64,000 bases of DNA from Candidatus Ideonella esbjergensis (GTDB lineage: Bacteria; Pseudomonadota; Gammaproteobacteria; Burkholderiales; Burkholderiaceae_C): NCBI GenBank assembly GCA_016710065.1, contig JADJLP010000001.1, forward strand, positions 372,001-436,000, read 5' to 3'. A model generated the notes under the pieces. The model saw only the letters and a list, made by a program, of their open reading frames with translations, did no database searches and was not told the DNA's origin. Of the stretch, positions 42,461 to 52,361 are shown piece by piece; position 1 is the stretch's first letter; each line of letters opens with the position of its first letter. Made by a program: the position numbers and the translations under genes.

Positions 42461-43654
42461 ATGAACGTGATCCGCTTTACTGACCTCGTTGCCCAAGGCA
42501 AAGCCAAAGGCCAGCGCGTCTTCATCCGTGCCGACCTGAACGTGCCGCAGGGCGACGCCGGGAACATCACCGAAGACACCCGCATCCGCGCCTCGGTGCC
42601 CTGCATCCAGATGGCGCTGGACGCAGGCGCCGCCGTGATGGTCACCAGCCACCTGGGCCGCCCGACCGAGGGTGAGTTCAAGCCTGCCGATTCGCTGGCC
42701 CCAGTGGCCCAGCGCCTGGGCGAGTTGCTGGGCCGCGAGGTGCCGCTGGTGAGCAACTGGGTTGACGGCGTGGCTGTGAAGCCCGGCCAGGTCGTGCTGC
42801 TGGAAAACTGCCGGGTCAACAAAGGCGAGAAGAAGAACAACGAAGAGCTGGCCAAGAAGATGGCCGCGCTGTGCGACATCTTCGTGCACGACGCCTTCGG
42901 CACCGCCCACCGTGCCGAGGCTTCCACCTACGGCATCGCCCAGTTCGCAAGACAAGCCTGCGCCGGCCCGCTGCTGGCGGCAGAGATCGACGCCATCACC
43001 AAAGCCCTGGCAACGCCCAGGCGGCCACTGGTGGCTATCGTCGCGGGCAGCAAGGTCAGCACCAAGCTGACGATCCTCAAGGCGCTGTCCGAAAAGGTCG
43101 ACGGCCTGATCGTCGGCGGCGGCATCGCCAACACCTTCATGCTGGCTGCCGGCCTGAAGATCGGCAAGAGCCTGGCCGAGCCCGACCTCATCGGCGAAGC
43201 CAAGGCCGTCATCGAAGCCATGAAGGCCCGTGGCGCGGCCGTGCCCATCCCCGAAGACGTGGTGACGGCCAAGCGCTTTGCTGCCGACGCCCAGGCCACG
43301 GTGAAAGCCGCAGCGGACGTGGCCGACGACGACCTGATCCTCGACATCGGCCCCCAGACTGCGGCCAAGCTGGCGGCGCAACTCAAGGCCGCCGGCACCA
43401 TCGTCTGGAACGGCCCGGTGGGCGTGTTCGAGTTCGCGGCGTTCGAAGGCGGCACCAGGACAATAGCCCAGGCGATTGCCGAAAGCAGCGCCTTCAGCAT
43501 CGCCGGTGGTGGCGACACGCTGGCGGCCATCGCCAAGTACGGCATCGAAAAGCAGGTGGGCTACATCTCCACCGGCGGCGGCGCCTTCCTCGAAGTGCTG
43601 GAGGGCAAGACGCTGCCGGCGTTCGAGATCCTGGCCAAGCGCGCGAACGGCTGA
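42461..43654 (+). CDS. pgk: Phosphoglycerate kinase
   Basis: 397 residues with the substrate-site N-terminus RVFIRADLNVP, the basic patch TSHLGRPTEG, FVHDAFGTAHRAEAST, the nucleotide hinge VAIVAGSKVSTKL and the C-terminal FSIAGGGDTLAAIAKYG / STGGGAFLEVLEGK. It interconverts 1,3-bisphosphoglycerate and 3-phosphoglycerate in glycolysis. Followed by a dispersed palindromic repeat. Confidence 0.97.
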   Translation: MNVIRFTDLVAQGKAKGQRVFIRADLNVPQGDAGNITEDTRIRASVPCIQMALDAGAAVMVTSHLGRPTEGEFKPADSLAPVAQRLGELLGREVPLVSNWVDGVAVKPGQVVLLENCRVNKGEKKNNEELAKKMAALCDIFVHDAFGTAHRAEASTYGIAQFARQACAGPLLAAEIDAITKALATPRRPLVAIVAGSKVSTKLTILKALSEKVDGLIVGGGIANTFMLAAGLKIGKSLAEPDLIGEAKAVIEAMKARGAAVPIPEDVVTAKRFAADAQATVKAAADVADDDLILDIGPQTAAKLAAQLKAAGTIVWNGPVGVFEFAAFEGGTRTIAQAIAESSAFSIAGGGDTLAAIAKYGIEKQVGYISTGGGAFLEVLEGKTLPAFEILAKRANG

Positions 43655-43745
43655 CGCTTGCCGGCGCGCTGCCGCCATTGCCCTGGACGAATCAGGCGGT
43701 TGCCTGGCGGCTTTTGCGCGCTCCAGCGTATGAGCGCGAAAGCCT

Positions 43746-43770
43746 GGATTCCCGCCTTCGCGGGAATGAC
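43746..43770. repeat. 25-bp dispersed palindromic repeat
   Basis: The unit reads GGATTCCCGCCTTCGC followed by GGGAATGAC; ATTCCCGC pairs with GCGGGAAT around CTTC. Identical copies form both ends of the element at 57073-57430, and longer variants occur at 53183-53230 and 61939-61986. Here it lies between pgk and the convergent thioesterase, where the hairpin could also act in termination. Confidence 0.85.
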
Positions 43771-43832
43771 GGTGGAGGCGGGGATGAAGGCAATGCGCCC
43801 CCTGGCAGCAGATCCTCGAACGTCGGGCCGCG

Positions 43833-44261
43833 TCAGGCCTTGGGGATCTGGCGTGGCTTGCCGTCGCTGTCGATGGCCACGTAGGTGAGGTTGGCTTCGG
43901 TCACCTTCACCACGTGCAGGTCGGCCGGATTGCGCTCGGCGTAGACCTCCACATGCACGCTGATGGAGGTGTTGCCGATGCGGGTGATCTTGGCGTAAAA
44001 GCTCAGCAGGTCGGCCACCGACACCGGTTGCTTGAAGATGAACTCGTTCACCGCCACCGTGGTGATGCGGCCCTTGGCGATGCGCGCCGGCAGCACGGCG
44101 CCGGCCAGGTCCACCTGGGCCATGATCCAGCCGCCAAAGATGTCGCCGTTGCCATTGGCGTCGGCGGGCATGGGCATCACCCGCATCACCAGGTCCAAGC
44201 CCTGCGGCAAGCTGGTGCGCAGGGCCTGGGGCACACTGGAGGTCTTGGTGCTGTCGTTCAT
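43833..44261 (-). CDS. Acyl-CoA thioesterase, hotdog fold (YciA-like)
   Basis: 142 residues with the hotdog catalytic segment ADANGNGDIFGGWIMAQVDLAGA and helix residues, then TTVAVNEFIFKQPVSVADLL and YAKITRIGNTSISVHVEVYA. YciA-type enzymes hydrolyse acyl-CoA. Start 44261 (MNDSTKTSS) is preferred to 44291 because AAGGAC precedes it. Confidence 0.88.
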   Translation of the reverse strand: MNDSTKTSSVPQALRTSLPQGLDLVMRVMPMPADANGNGDIFGGWIMAQVDLAGAVLPARIAKGRITTVAVNEFIFKQPVSVADLLSFYAKITRIGNTSISVHVEVYAERNPADLHVVKVTEANLTYVAIDSDGKPRQIPKA

Positions 44262-44304
44262 GGCGGTCCTTGAAGATCCAAAAAACTGCACTCATTCTTC
44301 CACG

Positions 44305-46188
44305 ATGCGCCGCGCCCACGCCCCTCATTCAGAACCCACCACGGCGGGGCGGCCGTCGTCCGAGCGCTCCGACTGGATCACGCTCAAGCGCCTGCTGCCC
44401 TATCTGTGGGAGTACCGCTGGCGCGTGGGTTTTGCGCTGGCCTTCATGGTGGCGGCCAAGGTGGCCAATCTGGGTGTGCCGCTGCTGCTCAAGACCTTGG
44501 TGGACGATCTCTCGCCTGCCGGCGCGGGCATCACCGCCCAGGCCCTGCTGGTGGTGCCGGCCGGCCTGCTGGTGGCCTATGCGGCGCTGCGCCTCTCAAC
44601 CTCGGTGTTCACTGAACTGCGCGAGCTGGTGTTCGCCAAGGCCACCTTTGGCGCCTCGCGCCAGATCGCGCTCGAGACCTTCCGCCACCTGCACCAGCTG
44701 AGCCTGCGCTTTCACCTGGAGCGGCAAACCGGCGGTATGACGCGCGACATTGAGCGTGGCACGCGGGCCTTGCAGTCGCTGGTGTCGTACTCGCTCTACA
44801 CCATCCTGCCCACGTTGGTGGAGCTGACGCTGGCGCTGGCCCTGCTGGGCGGCAAGTTCGACATGGGCTTTGTCTGGATCACCCTGGTGGCGCTGGCGGC
44901 CTACATCGTCTTCACGATCAGCATCACCGAGTGGCGCACGCAATTCCGCCGCCGCATGAACGAGCTCGATTCCAAGGCCCACACGCGGGCCATCGACGCG
45001 CTGCTGAACTACGAGACGGTCAAGTATTTCAACAACGAAGCCTTCGAAGCCCGGCGCTACGACGAAGGACTGGATGCCTACCGCAAAGCGCAGATTCAAT
45101 CGCAGACTTCGCTCTCGCTGCTCAACACCGGCCAGCAGCTCATCATCGCCACCTCGCTGCTGGCCATGCTGTGGCGGGCCACGGCGGGCGTGGTGGACGG
45201 CCACATGACGCTGGGCGACCTGGTGATGGTGAACGCGCTGCTGATCCAGCTCTACATCCCCATGAACTTCCTGGGTGTGCTGTACCGCGAGGTCAAGCAA
45301 AGCCTGGCTGACCTGGACAAGATGTTCGTGCTGCTGGAGCGTGAGCGCGAGGTGGCCGATGTGCCGGGCGCTGGCGCGCTGGCGGTGAATGGTGGCACGG
45401 TTCGATTCGAGCACGTGGCCTTCGCCTACGACCCGGCGCGGCCCATCCTGCACGACCTGTCGTTCGAGATCCCGGCCGGCCAGACGGTGGCCGTGGTGGG
45501 CGCCAGCGGTGCGGGAAAGAGCACGCTGGCGCGGCTGCTGTACCGCTTCTACGACGTGAGCAGCGATGGCCGGGGCCGCATCAGCATTGACGGCCAGGAC
45601 ATCCGCCAGGTGACGCAGGACAGCCTGCGCCAAGCCATCGGCATCGTGCCGCAGGACACCGTGCTGTTCAACGACACGGTGGCCTACAACATCGGCTACG
45701 GCCGTGCCGGGGCCACGCAGGCCGAGATCGAGGATGCCGCGCGCGCCGCCCACATCCACGACTTCATCAAAGCGCAGCCCAAGGGCTACGAAACCATGGT
45801 GGGCGAGCGTGGCTTGAAGCTCTCGGGCGGTGAAAAGCAGCGCGTGGCGATTGCCCGCACGCTGCTGAAGAACCCACCCATCCTGGTGTTTGACGAAGCC
45901 ACTTCGGCGCTCGATTCGGCCAACGAACGCGCCATCCAGGCCGAGCTGAAAAGTGCCTCGAAGGGCAAGACCACGCTGGTGATCGCGCACCGCCTGTCCA
46001 CCGTGGTGGACGCGCACGAGATCCTGGTGATGGATGCCGGCCAAGTGGTGGAGCGGGGTTCTCACCAAGCCTTGCTGGCCCAGGCTGGGCGCTATGCTCG
46101 CATGTGGCAACTGCAGAACAGCGCCAGCGCCGCAGCCCCTGCCGACGCGGCCCCCCAGAAAGACGCGCATGGACACCAAATGGCTTGA
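44305..46188 (+). CDS. ABC exporter, ATM1/HMT-like half transporter with fused ATPase
   Basis: 627 residues: six helices in the N-terminal half (YLWEYRWRVGFALAFMVAAK onward) and a C-terminal ATPase with Walker A GASGAGKSTLAR, signature LSGGEKQRVAIARTLL and Walker B ILVFDEATSALDS. The motif NYETVKYFNNEAFEARRYDE is typical of the ATM1/HMT1 group, which exports glutathione-linked sulfur or metal conjugates. The end overlaps the following LysR gene by 20 bases. Confidence 0.9.
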   Translation: MRRAHAPHSEPTTAGRPSSERSDWITLKRLLPYLWEYRWRVGFALAFMVAAKVANLGVPLLLKTLVDDLSPAGAGITAQALLVVPAGLLVAYAALRLSTSVFTELRELVFAKATFGASRQIALETFRHLHQLSLRFHLERQTGGMTRDIERGTRALQSLVSYSLYTILPTLVELTLALALLGGKFDMGFVWITLVALAAYIVFTISITEWRTQFRRRMNELDSKAHTRAIDALLNYETVKYFNNEAFEARRYDEGLDAYRKAQIQSQTSLSLLNTGQQLIIATSLLAMLWRATAGVVDGHMTLGDLVMVNALLIQLYIPMNFLGVLYREVKQSLADLDKMFVLLEREREVADVPGAGALAVNGGTVRFEHVAFAYDPARPILHDLSFEIPAGQTVAVVGASGAGKSTLARLLYRFYDVSSDGRGRISIDGQDIRQVTQDSLRQAIGIVPQDTVLFNDTVAYNIGYGRAGATQAEIEDAARAAHIHDFIKAQPKGYETMVGERGLKLSGGEKQRVAIARTLLKNPPILVFDEATSALDSANERAIQAELKSASKGKTTLVIAHRLSTVVDAHEILVMDAGQVVERGSHQALLAQAGRYARMWQLQNSASAAAPADAAPQKDAHGHQMA

Positions 46189-47092
46189 GGACTTCGTCAG
46201 CCTCGCCGAAACCCGCAGCTTCTCGCGCTCGGCCCAGTTGCGCCACGTGACGCAGCCGGCGTTCTCGCGCCGTATCCAGGCGCTGGAGGCCTGGGCCGGC
46301 ATTGACCTGGTGGACCGCTCCTCGTACCCCACGCGGCTCACCCCGGCCGGCGAAACCTTCCACGCCCAGGCGCTGGAAATGATCGTGTCGCTGCAGACTA
46401 CCCGCAACATGATGCGCAGCCACCAGGGCAGCGGGCAGGACATGGTGGAGTTCGCCGTGCCACACACCATGGCCTTCAGTTTCTTTCCGCACTGGCTGAT
46501 GGACTTGCGCCAGCAGTTCGGTGGTCTGAAGAGCCGGCTCTCGGCGCTGAACGTGCACGACGCGGTGATGCGGCTCACCGAAGGCAGCTGCGACCTGCTG
46601 ATCGCCTACCACCACGCCACCCAGCCCTTGCAGCTCAGTTCCGACCGCTACGAGATGCTCAGCTTGGGCCAGGAGACGCTGGCGCCCTATGCCAAGGCCG
46701 GGCCGGACGGCCAGCCACTGTTCCGCCTGCCGGGCAGGGTGGGCTCGCCTGTGCCCTTTCTCAGCTATGCGCCCGGGGCCTACATGGCGCGCATCGTCGA
46801 GCAGATCGTCAAGCACGCCCCCACCACGCTGCACCTGGACACGATCTACGAAACCGACATGGCTGAGGGCCTGAAGGCCATGGCGCTGGAGGGCCACGGC
46901 CTGGCCTTCTTGCCGGCCAGCTCGGTGCGCAAAGAACTGCGCGCCAAGCGCCTGGTGGCCGCCGGACCGGCCGACTACGAGCTGACCATGGAGGTGCGCA
47001 TCTACCGCGAGCGCCCTGAGGTGGCCCGCCACGCCAAGCCGGCGGCGCAAGAACTGTGGGCGTTTCTTCAGGGCCAGGCATCCCTGGGCTGA
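46169..47092 (+). CDS. LysR-family transcriptional regulator
   Basis: 307 residues with an N-terminal winged helix (WLEDFVSLAETRSFSRSAQL, RHVTQPAFSRRIQALEAWAG) and a periplasmic-binding-protein-like effector domain. The start at 46169 lies within the 3' end of the ABC exporter gene. It precedes gltIJKL, which it might control, but LysR regulators more often lie divergent to their targets, so this is only a suggestion. Confidence 0.88.
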   Translation: MDTKWLEDFVSLAETRSFSRSAQLRHVTQPAFSRRIQALEAWAGIDLVDRSSYPTRLTPAGETFHAQALEMIVSLQTTRNMMRSHQGSGQDMVEFAVPHTMAFSFFPHWLMDLRQQFGGLKSRLSALNVHDAVMRLTEGSCDLLIAYHHATQPLQLSSDRYEMLSLGQETLAPYAKAGPDGQPLFRLPGRVGSPVPFLSYAPGAYMARIVEQIVKHAPTTLHLDTIYETDMAEGLKAMALEGHGLAFLPASSVRKELRAKRLVAAGPADYELTMEVRIYRERPEVARHAKPAAQELWAFLQGQASLG

Positions 47093-47223
47093 CCCTGGCC
47101 CGGAATCTGCTGCTCTCAGGGTAAGCCCCCCACCTGATGTGGCAACTGCGTACGGGCGGGCCCGTGGCGCCTGCCTAGAATCAGCCGGTTGTTCTATCCC
47201 TTTCCTCACTCGTAGGAGCTCTC

Positions 47224-48126
47224 ATGAAGAAATCCCTGTTGGCACTGTCCCTGCTGTCCACTCTGGGCGCGGCCCAGGCCCAAACGGCCGACACCCTGGC
47301 CAAGGTCAAGGAGTCCGGCAGCATCACGATGGGCGTGCGTGAATCCTCGGGTGTGCTCTCGTACACGCTGGGTGGCGCCAAATACGTGGGTTACCACGTG
47401 GCCATCTGCGAAGCGGCGGTGGAGAACATCGAGAAGGCCATCGGCAAGAAGCTGACGGTGAAGTACCAACCCGTCACATCTCAGAACCGCATCCCGCTGG
47501 TGCAGAACGGCACGGTCGACCTGGAGTGCGGCTCCACCACCAACAACGCCACGCGCCAGAAGGACGTGAGCTTTGCCAACACCACCTTCGTCGAAGAAGT
47601 CCGCATCGCCGTGAAGGCCAACTCGACCGTGAAGGCCATTGCCGACCTGAACGGCAAGACCGTGGCCACCACCACCGGCACCACCTCGGTGCAGACCCTG
47701 CGCAAGAACAAGCGCGCCCAGGGCATCACCTTCAACGATGTGTTTGGCAAGGACCACGCCGACAGCTTCCTGCTGCTGGAATCGGGCCGGGCTGACGCCT
47801 TCGTGATGGACGGCAGCTTGCTGGCCGGCCTGATCTCGCGGTCAAAGAACCCGGCCGATTTCAAGATCGTCGGTGAAGTGCTGGCTGTGGAGCCCATCGC
47901 CATCATGATGCGCAAGGACGATGAGGGCCTGCGCAAGATCGTCAACGCCACCATCGCGTCGCTGACCAAGTCGGGCGAGATCAACAAGCTCTACGACAAG
48001 TGGTTCCTGCAACCCACGCCGCCCACCGGCACCAAGGTGGGCCTGGCCATGAGCGCCACGCTGAAAGATGCGCTGAAGAACCCCAACAACCACCCGGCCG
48101 AAGACTACGCAGCCAAGCTGCAGTAA
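47224..48126 (+). CDS. gltI: Glutamate/aspartate ABC transporter, substrate-binding protein
   Basis: 300 residues: signal peptide (KKSLLALSLLSTLGAAQA), then TLAKVKESGSITMGVRESSG, VKYQPVTSQNRIPLVQNGTVDLECGSTT and the C-terminal EINKLYDKWFLQPTPP, matching the GltI group of polar amino acid binding proteins. TAGGAGC precedes the ATG. First gene of gltIJKL. Confidence 0.93.
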   Translation: MKKSLLALSLLSTLGAAQAQTADTLAKVKESGSITMGVRESSGVLSYTLGGAKYVGYHVAICEAAVENIEKAIGKKLTVKYQPVTSQNRIPLVQNGTVDLECGSTTNNATRQKDVSFANTTFVEEVRIAVKANSTVKAIADLNGKTVATTTGTTSVQTLRKNKRAQGITFNDVFGKDHADSFLLLESGRADAFVMDGSLLAGLISRSKNPADFKIVGEVLAVEPIAIMMRKDDEGLRKIVNATIASLTKSGEINKLYDKWFLQPTPPTGTKVGLAMSATLKDALKNPNNHPAEDYAAKLQ

Positions 48127-48164
48127 GCCGTAGTCAGCCTTAGTCTGCCGAAGGGGACGCATCC

Positions 48165-48905
48165 ATGGCTTGGGAATGGCAGGTGTTCTGCAAGGACACC
48201 ATCACCACGGAGGCCACCGTCGGCTGCTTCGGCAAGGGCGGCGAAATCACCTACCTCGACTGGATGCTGTCGGCCTGGGGCTGGACGCTCAGCGTCTCGG
48301 CCCTGGCCTTCGCGGTGGCGCTGGTCATCGGCTCGCTGATGGGCATCTTCCGCACCACGCCCAGCCGCTGGCTGGTGGCCCTGGGCAATGTCTGGACCGA
48401 GCTGTTCCGCAACATCCCGCTGCTGGTGCAGATCTTTCTCTGGTACCACGCACTGCCGGGCATCTTCCCGGTGCTCAAGGGCGTGCCGGGCTTCATCCTG
48501 GTGGTGATCGCGCTGGGCTTCTTCACCTCGGCGCGCATTGCCGAGCAGGTGCGTGCCGGCATCCAGAGCCTGCCCAAGGGCCAGCGCTACGCCGGCTTGG
48601 CCATGGGGCTCACGCTGACCCAGACCTACCGCTACGTGATCCTGCCCATGGCCTTCCGGGTGGTGATGCCGCCGCTCACCTCCGAGGCCATGAGCATCAT
48701 CAAGAACTCGTCGGTGGCCTTTGCGGTGAGCATTTCCGAGCTCATCCTCTTCGCCATGCAGGCCACCGAAGAAACCTCGCGCCCCTATGAAGTCTACGGC
48801 GCAGTGACGGCGCTGTACTTCGTCTCGGCCTTCGTGGTGAACCGCGTGCTGATCTACGTGGAAGCCAAGGTGCGCGTGCCCGGCATGGCGGCGGGAGCCA
48901 AGTGA
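48165..48905 (+). CDS. gltJ: Glutamate/aspartate ABC transporter permease GltJ
   Basis: 246 residues with an N-terminal periplasmic extension typical of GltJ (WEWQVFCKDTITTEATVGC) and the permease EAA loop EQVRAGIQSLPKGQRYAGLAMG. The stop overlaps the gltK start by one base. Confidence 0.92.
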   Translation: MAWEWQVFCKDTITTEATVGCFGKGGEITYLDWMLSAWGWTLSVSALAFAVALVIGSLMGIFRTTPSRWLVALGNVWTELFRNIPLLVQIFLWYHALPGIFPVLKGVPGFILVVIALGFFTSARIAEQVRAGIQSLPKGQRYAGLAMGLTLTQTYRYVILPMAFRVVMPPLTSEAMSIIKNSSVAFAVSISELILFAMQATEETSRPYEVYGAVTALYFVSAFVVNRVLIYVEAKVRVPGMAAGAK

Positions 48906-49597
48906 TGAACGCACTCGACTTCTCCTTCCTCACTGCCGATGTGCTCCAGGGCTTCGTGCTCAGCGGCTTGCTGTTCTCGGTGCAACTCACCCTCGTGGCG
49001 GCCATCGGCGGCGTGGTGCTGGGCACGGTGCTGGCGCTGATGCGCTTGTCGGGCCGCAAGCTGCTGGAGCTGCCGGCGGCCTTCTACATCAACACCCTGC
49101 GCTCGGTGCCGCTGGTGATGGTGATCCTGTGGTTCTTCCTGATGATCCCCGAGGGCTTCTACGGTTTCATCGGCGGTGATTTCGCCAAGTCGCATCGGCC
49201 CGAATTCTCGGCCGTCATCACCTTCACGTTGTTTGAGGCGGCCTACTTCGCCGAGATCATGCGTGCCGGCATCCAGAGCGTACCCAAGGGCCAGACCTAC
49301 GCAGGCTTTGCCATGGGCATGACCTATGGCCAGACCATGCAACTGGTGGTGTTGCCTCAGGCCTTCCGCAACATGCTGCCGGTGTTGCTCACGCAAACCA
49401 TCATCCTGTTCCAGGACACCTCGCTGGTCTATGCCATCGGCGCCTACGACCTTCTCAAGGGTTTCGAGACCGCAGGCAAGAACTTCAACCGGCCCTACGA
49501 GACCTACCTCGTGGCGGCGGCGGTGTATTTCGTCATTTGCTTCTCGCTGTCGATGCTGCTGCGCCGACTGCAGAAGAAGATTCAGATCATCCGGTAA
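48905..49597 (+). CDS. gltK: Glutamate/aspartate ABC transporter permease GltK
   Basis: 230 residues with helices and the EAA-type loop IMRAGIQSVPKGQTYAGFAMG, close to that of GltJ. It forms a heterodimeric pore with GltJ. ATG 48905 overlaps the gltJ stop; GTG 48902 is an unlikely alternative. Confidence 0.92.
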   Translation: MNALDFSFLTADVLQGFVLSGLLFSVQLTLVAAIGGVVLGTVLALMRLSGRKLLELPAAFYINTLRSVPLVMVILWFFLMIPEGFYGFIGGDFAKSHRPEFSAVITFTLFEAAYFAEIMRAGIQSVPKGQTYAGFAMGMTYGQTMQLVVLPQAFRNMLPVLLTQTIILFQDTSLVYAIGAYDLLKGFETAGKNFNRPYETYLVAAAVYFVICFSLSMLLRRLQKKIQIIR

Positions 49598-49609
49598 GGA
49601 GCGCACGCC

Positions 49610-50344
49610 GTGATTCAAATCCAGAACATTTCCAAGTGGTACGGCAGCTTCCAGGTGCTGACCGACTGCACCACCAGCATCCAGAAGGGCGAGGTGGTGG
49701 TGGTCTGCGGCCCCTCGGGTTCGGGCAAGTCCACGCTGATCAAGACGGTGAATGCGCTGGAGCCGATCCAGAAGGGCGACATCGTGGTCGACGGCATCAG
49801 CATCTCCGACCCCAAGACCGACTTGCCCAAGCTGCGCAGCCGCGTGGGCATGGTGTTCCAGCACTTCGAGCTGTTTCCGCACTTGTCGGTGACCGAGAAC
49901 CTCACGCTGGCCCAGATCAAGGTGCTGGGCCGCAGCCAGGACGATGCCCAGGTGCGTGGCCTGAAGATGCTGGACCGCGTGGGCCTCACGGCGCACAAGG
50001 ACAAGTTTCCCGGCCAGCTCTCGGGTGGTCAGCAGCAGCGCGTGGCCATTGCCCGCGCCCTCAGCATGGACCCGATCGTGATGCTGTTCGACGAGCCCAC
50101 CAGCGCGCTCGACCCCGAGATGGTGGGCGAGGTGCTGGACGTGATGGTGAAGCTCGCGCAAGAGGGCATGACCATGATGGTGGTGACCCACGAAATGGGC
50201 TTTGCCAAGAAGGTCAGCCACCGCGTGATCTTCATGGACCAGGGCAAGATCATCGAGGACTGCAAGAAGGACGAGTTCTTTGGCGACCCTGATGCGCGCT
50301 CACCGCGTGCCAAGGAATTCTTGTCCAAGATCCTTGCGCATTGA
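49610..50344 (+). CDS. gltL: Glutamate/aspartate ABC transporter ATPase GltL
   Basis: 244 residues with Walker A GPSGSGKSTLIK, Q-loop MVFQHFELFPH, signature LSGGQQQRVAIARAL, Walker B IVMLFDEPTSALD and switch His in VVTHEMGFAKK. GTG start behind TAAGGAGCG. It ends the operon before a clear hairpin terminator. Confidence 0.94.
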   Translation: MIQIQNISKWYGSFQVLTDCTTSIQKGEVVVVCGPSGSGKSTLIKTVNALEPIQKGDIVVDGISISDPKTDLPKLRSRVGMVFQHFELFPHLSVTENLTLAQIKVLGRSQDDAQVRGLKMLDRVGLTAHKDKFPGQLSGGQQQRVAIARALSMDPIVMLFDEPTSALDPEMVGEVLDVMVKLAQEGMTMMVVTHEMGFAKKVSHRVIFMDQGKIIEDCKKDEFFGDPDARSPRAKEFLSKILAH

Positions 50345-50366
50345 CGCGGCTTCTTGTTAGCCAATG

Positions 50367-50390
50367 CAAGGCGCCCTGCGGGGCGCCTTG
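50367..50390. terminator. Rho-independent-type bidirectional terminator after gltL
   Basis: CAAGGCGCCC (50367-50376) pairs perfectly with GGGCGCCTTG (50381-50390) around TGCG, and TCATTT follows. It sits between the convergent gltL and TonB-like genes and touches the stop codon of the latter. Confidence 0.8.
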
Positions 50391-51185
50391 TCATTTGTCC
50401 AGTGCAAAATTGAACATCACCGAATGCGGGCGCGGTTCGCTGATCGGGGCGTAGCGCCACTCGCTCACTGCTCGCAGCACGTTGCGGTTCAGGCGCCGGT
50501 CGCTGCTGGCGGTGATCTGCGGGTTGATGACCTCGCCCTGCATTCCCACGATGAAGGACACCGTCACCGATGCATCGGTCAGCCGGTTGTCGAGCAGGTC
50601 TGGCGTGAGCACTGGGTCCACCTTGTCCAGCAACACCAGGGCTGGTGCGGGCGCGGGTGCGAATGTTGGTTCGGGCGCGGGCTCAGTCTGAACCGGCACA
50701 GGCGCGGCCACTTCGATAGGCGGCGGCTGGGTCTGCGTGGGCAGGGGCGCGCTGGCGGCCTCGGCCACAGGTGGCGCAGGCGTGGCCTCTGCGGCCTCCG
50801 GCAACTCGGTGAGTTCGCTGGCGAGTGCGGGCGCGGATGCGGCTGGAGCGGCGGTGACGGGTGGATCCACCTGTGCGTTGCCGCGCTGGCCTGGCTCGGC
50901 GGCCGTGCGCTCGGTGGCCGTCGGGGTCTGCCGGCGATTGGCCTGGCGCACTGGGCGCACCGTGACGGCTTCAGGCTTGGGCAGCTCAGCCTTGGGCCGC
51001 ACCGCCGTGCTGTTGATGATGGTCTTTTGCGGCGACGCCGCCTGGCGCTTGACCCAGTCGGGAATCTTGCTTTCGTCCAGGCCTGGTACCTTGCCCGCAT
51101 CCTGCGCCACAGCCTGCTGGGCCAGCAGGGCGGAAAACAAGGCAGCGAACAGGGCGACGAACAGCCGAGCAAAGGGTGTATGCAT
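50391..51185 (-). CDS. TonB-like energy transducer C-terminal domain protein
   Basis: 264 residues: signal/anchor helix (LFVALFAALFSALLAQQAVA), a long Pro/Ala/Glu/Thr-rich linker and a C-terminal TonB fold (DASVTVSFIVGMQGEVINPQITASSDRRLNRNVLRAVSEWRYAP). No exbBD or receptor gene is near, so its partner is unknown. The start at 51185 is the first that gives a proper signal sequence. Confidence 0.8.
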   Translation of the reverse strand: MHTPFARLFVALFAALFSALLAQQAVAQDAGKVPGLDESKIPDWVKRQAASPQKTIINSTAVRPKAELPKPEAVTVRPVRQANRRQTPTATERTAAEPGQRGNAQVDPPVTAAPAASAPALASELTELPEAAEATPAPPVAEAASAPLPTQTQPPPIEVAAPVPVQTEPAPEPTFAPAPAPALVLLDKVDPVLTPDLLDNRLTDASVTVSFIVGMQGEVINPQITASSDRRLNRNVLRAVSEWRYAPISEPRPHSVMFNFALDK

Positions 51186-51270
51186 CAATGGCTTGCCGAC
51201 CGGCGGTTGGCGCGCGGGGCGGCGTGAGTCTAATGCGCTTGGCGGTGCTGCCGGATGCGAAAATGAAAAG

Positions 51271-52329
51271 ATGAGTTCATCGTTGCCCAGGCCCCTGACC
51301 ACGTCCCTGACCATCACCCGCCCCGACGACTGGCATCTGCACCTGCGCGACGGTGCAGCCTTGGCGGCGGTGCTGCCCCACACCGCGCGCCAGTTCGGCC
51401 GGGCCATCGTCATGCCCAACCTGCGCCCGCCGGTCACCACGGCGGCCCAGGCCCTGGCCTACCGCGAGCGCATCCTGGCCGCATTGCCTGCCGGCCTGGC
51501 CTTCGAGCCGCTGATGACGCTCTACCTGACCGACAACACCGAGCCCGACGAGATCCAGCGCGCCAAGGACGCCAGCGTGGTGGCCCTCAAGCTCTACCCG
51601 GCCGGCGCCACCACCAACAGCGACGCGGGCGTCACCGACATCCGCAAGTGCCACGCCACGCTCGACGCCATGCAGCGCGCCGGCCTGCTGCTACTGGTGC
51701 ACGGCGAGGTTACCGACCCGGCCGTCGACCTGTTCGACCGCGAGGCGGTGTTCATCGATCAGGTCATGGTGCCATTGCGCCGCGACTTTCCCGAACTGAA
51801 GGTGGTGTTCGAGCACATCACCACCAAGGAGGCTGCGCAGTACGTGGCCCAGGCCGGCGCGCACACGGCGGCCACGCTCACCGTCCACCACCTGCTCTAC
51901 AACCGCAACGCCATCTTCCAGGGCGGCCTGCGCCCGCACTACTACTGCCTGCCGGTCTTGAAGCGCGAGGTGCACCGCCAGGCGCTGGTGGCCGCGGCCA
52001 CCTCGGGCTCCGACCGCTTCTTCCTGGGCACCGACAGCGCGCCGCATGCCTCGGTGATGAAGGAGGCATCGGTCTGCGGTGCCGGCTGCTTCACGGCGCT
52101 CTCCGCGCTCGAGCTGTACGCCGAGGCCTTCGATGCCGCTGGGGCGCTGGACAAGCTCGAAGGCTTTGCCAGCGTGCACGGACCGGCGTTCTACGGCCTG
52201 CCGCGCAACACGGGCACGGTGACGCTCAAGCGCGAGCCCTTCACGCTGCCCGAGGCCGTGCCCTTTGGCGACGCGCAGCTCAAGCCCTTGCGCGGTGGCG
52301 AGACGCTGGCTTGGCGACAAATCGACTGA
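51271..52329 (+). CDS. pyrC: Dihydroorotase (class II)
   Basis: 352 residues with the zinc motif DDWHLHLRDG, the carbamylated Lys in VVALKLYPAGATTNS, His ligands in LVHGE and VFEHITT, and the catalytic LGTDSAPHA. It closes carbamoyl-aspartate to dihydroorotate in pyrimidine synthesis. ATG 51271 follows GAAAAG. Confidence 0.95.
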   Translation: MSSSLPRPLTTSLTITRPDDWHLHLRDGAALAAVLPHTARQFGRAIVMPNLRPPVTTAAQALAYRERILAALPAGLAFEPLMTLYLTDNTEPDEIQRAKDASVVALKLYPAGATTNSDAGVTDIRKCHATLDAMQRAGLLLLVHGEVTDPAVDLFDREAVFIDQVMVPLRRDFPELKVVFEHITTKEAAQYVAQAGAHTAATLTVHHLLYNRNAIFQGGLRPHYYCLPVLKREVHRQALVAAATSGSDRFFLGTDSAPHASVMKEASVCGAGCFTALSALELYAEAFDAAGALDKLEGFASVHGPAFYGLPRNTGTVTLKREPFTLPEAVPFGDAQLKPLRGGETLAWRQID

Positions 52330-52361
52330 CGCGCGGGCAGGGGCCTGGTCCACAATCAACC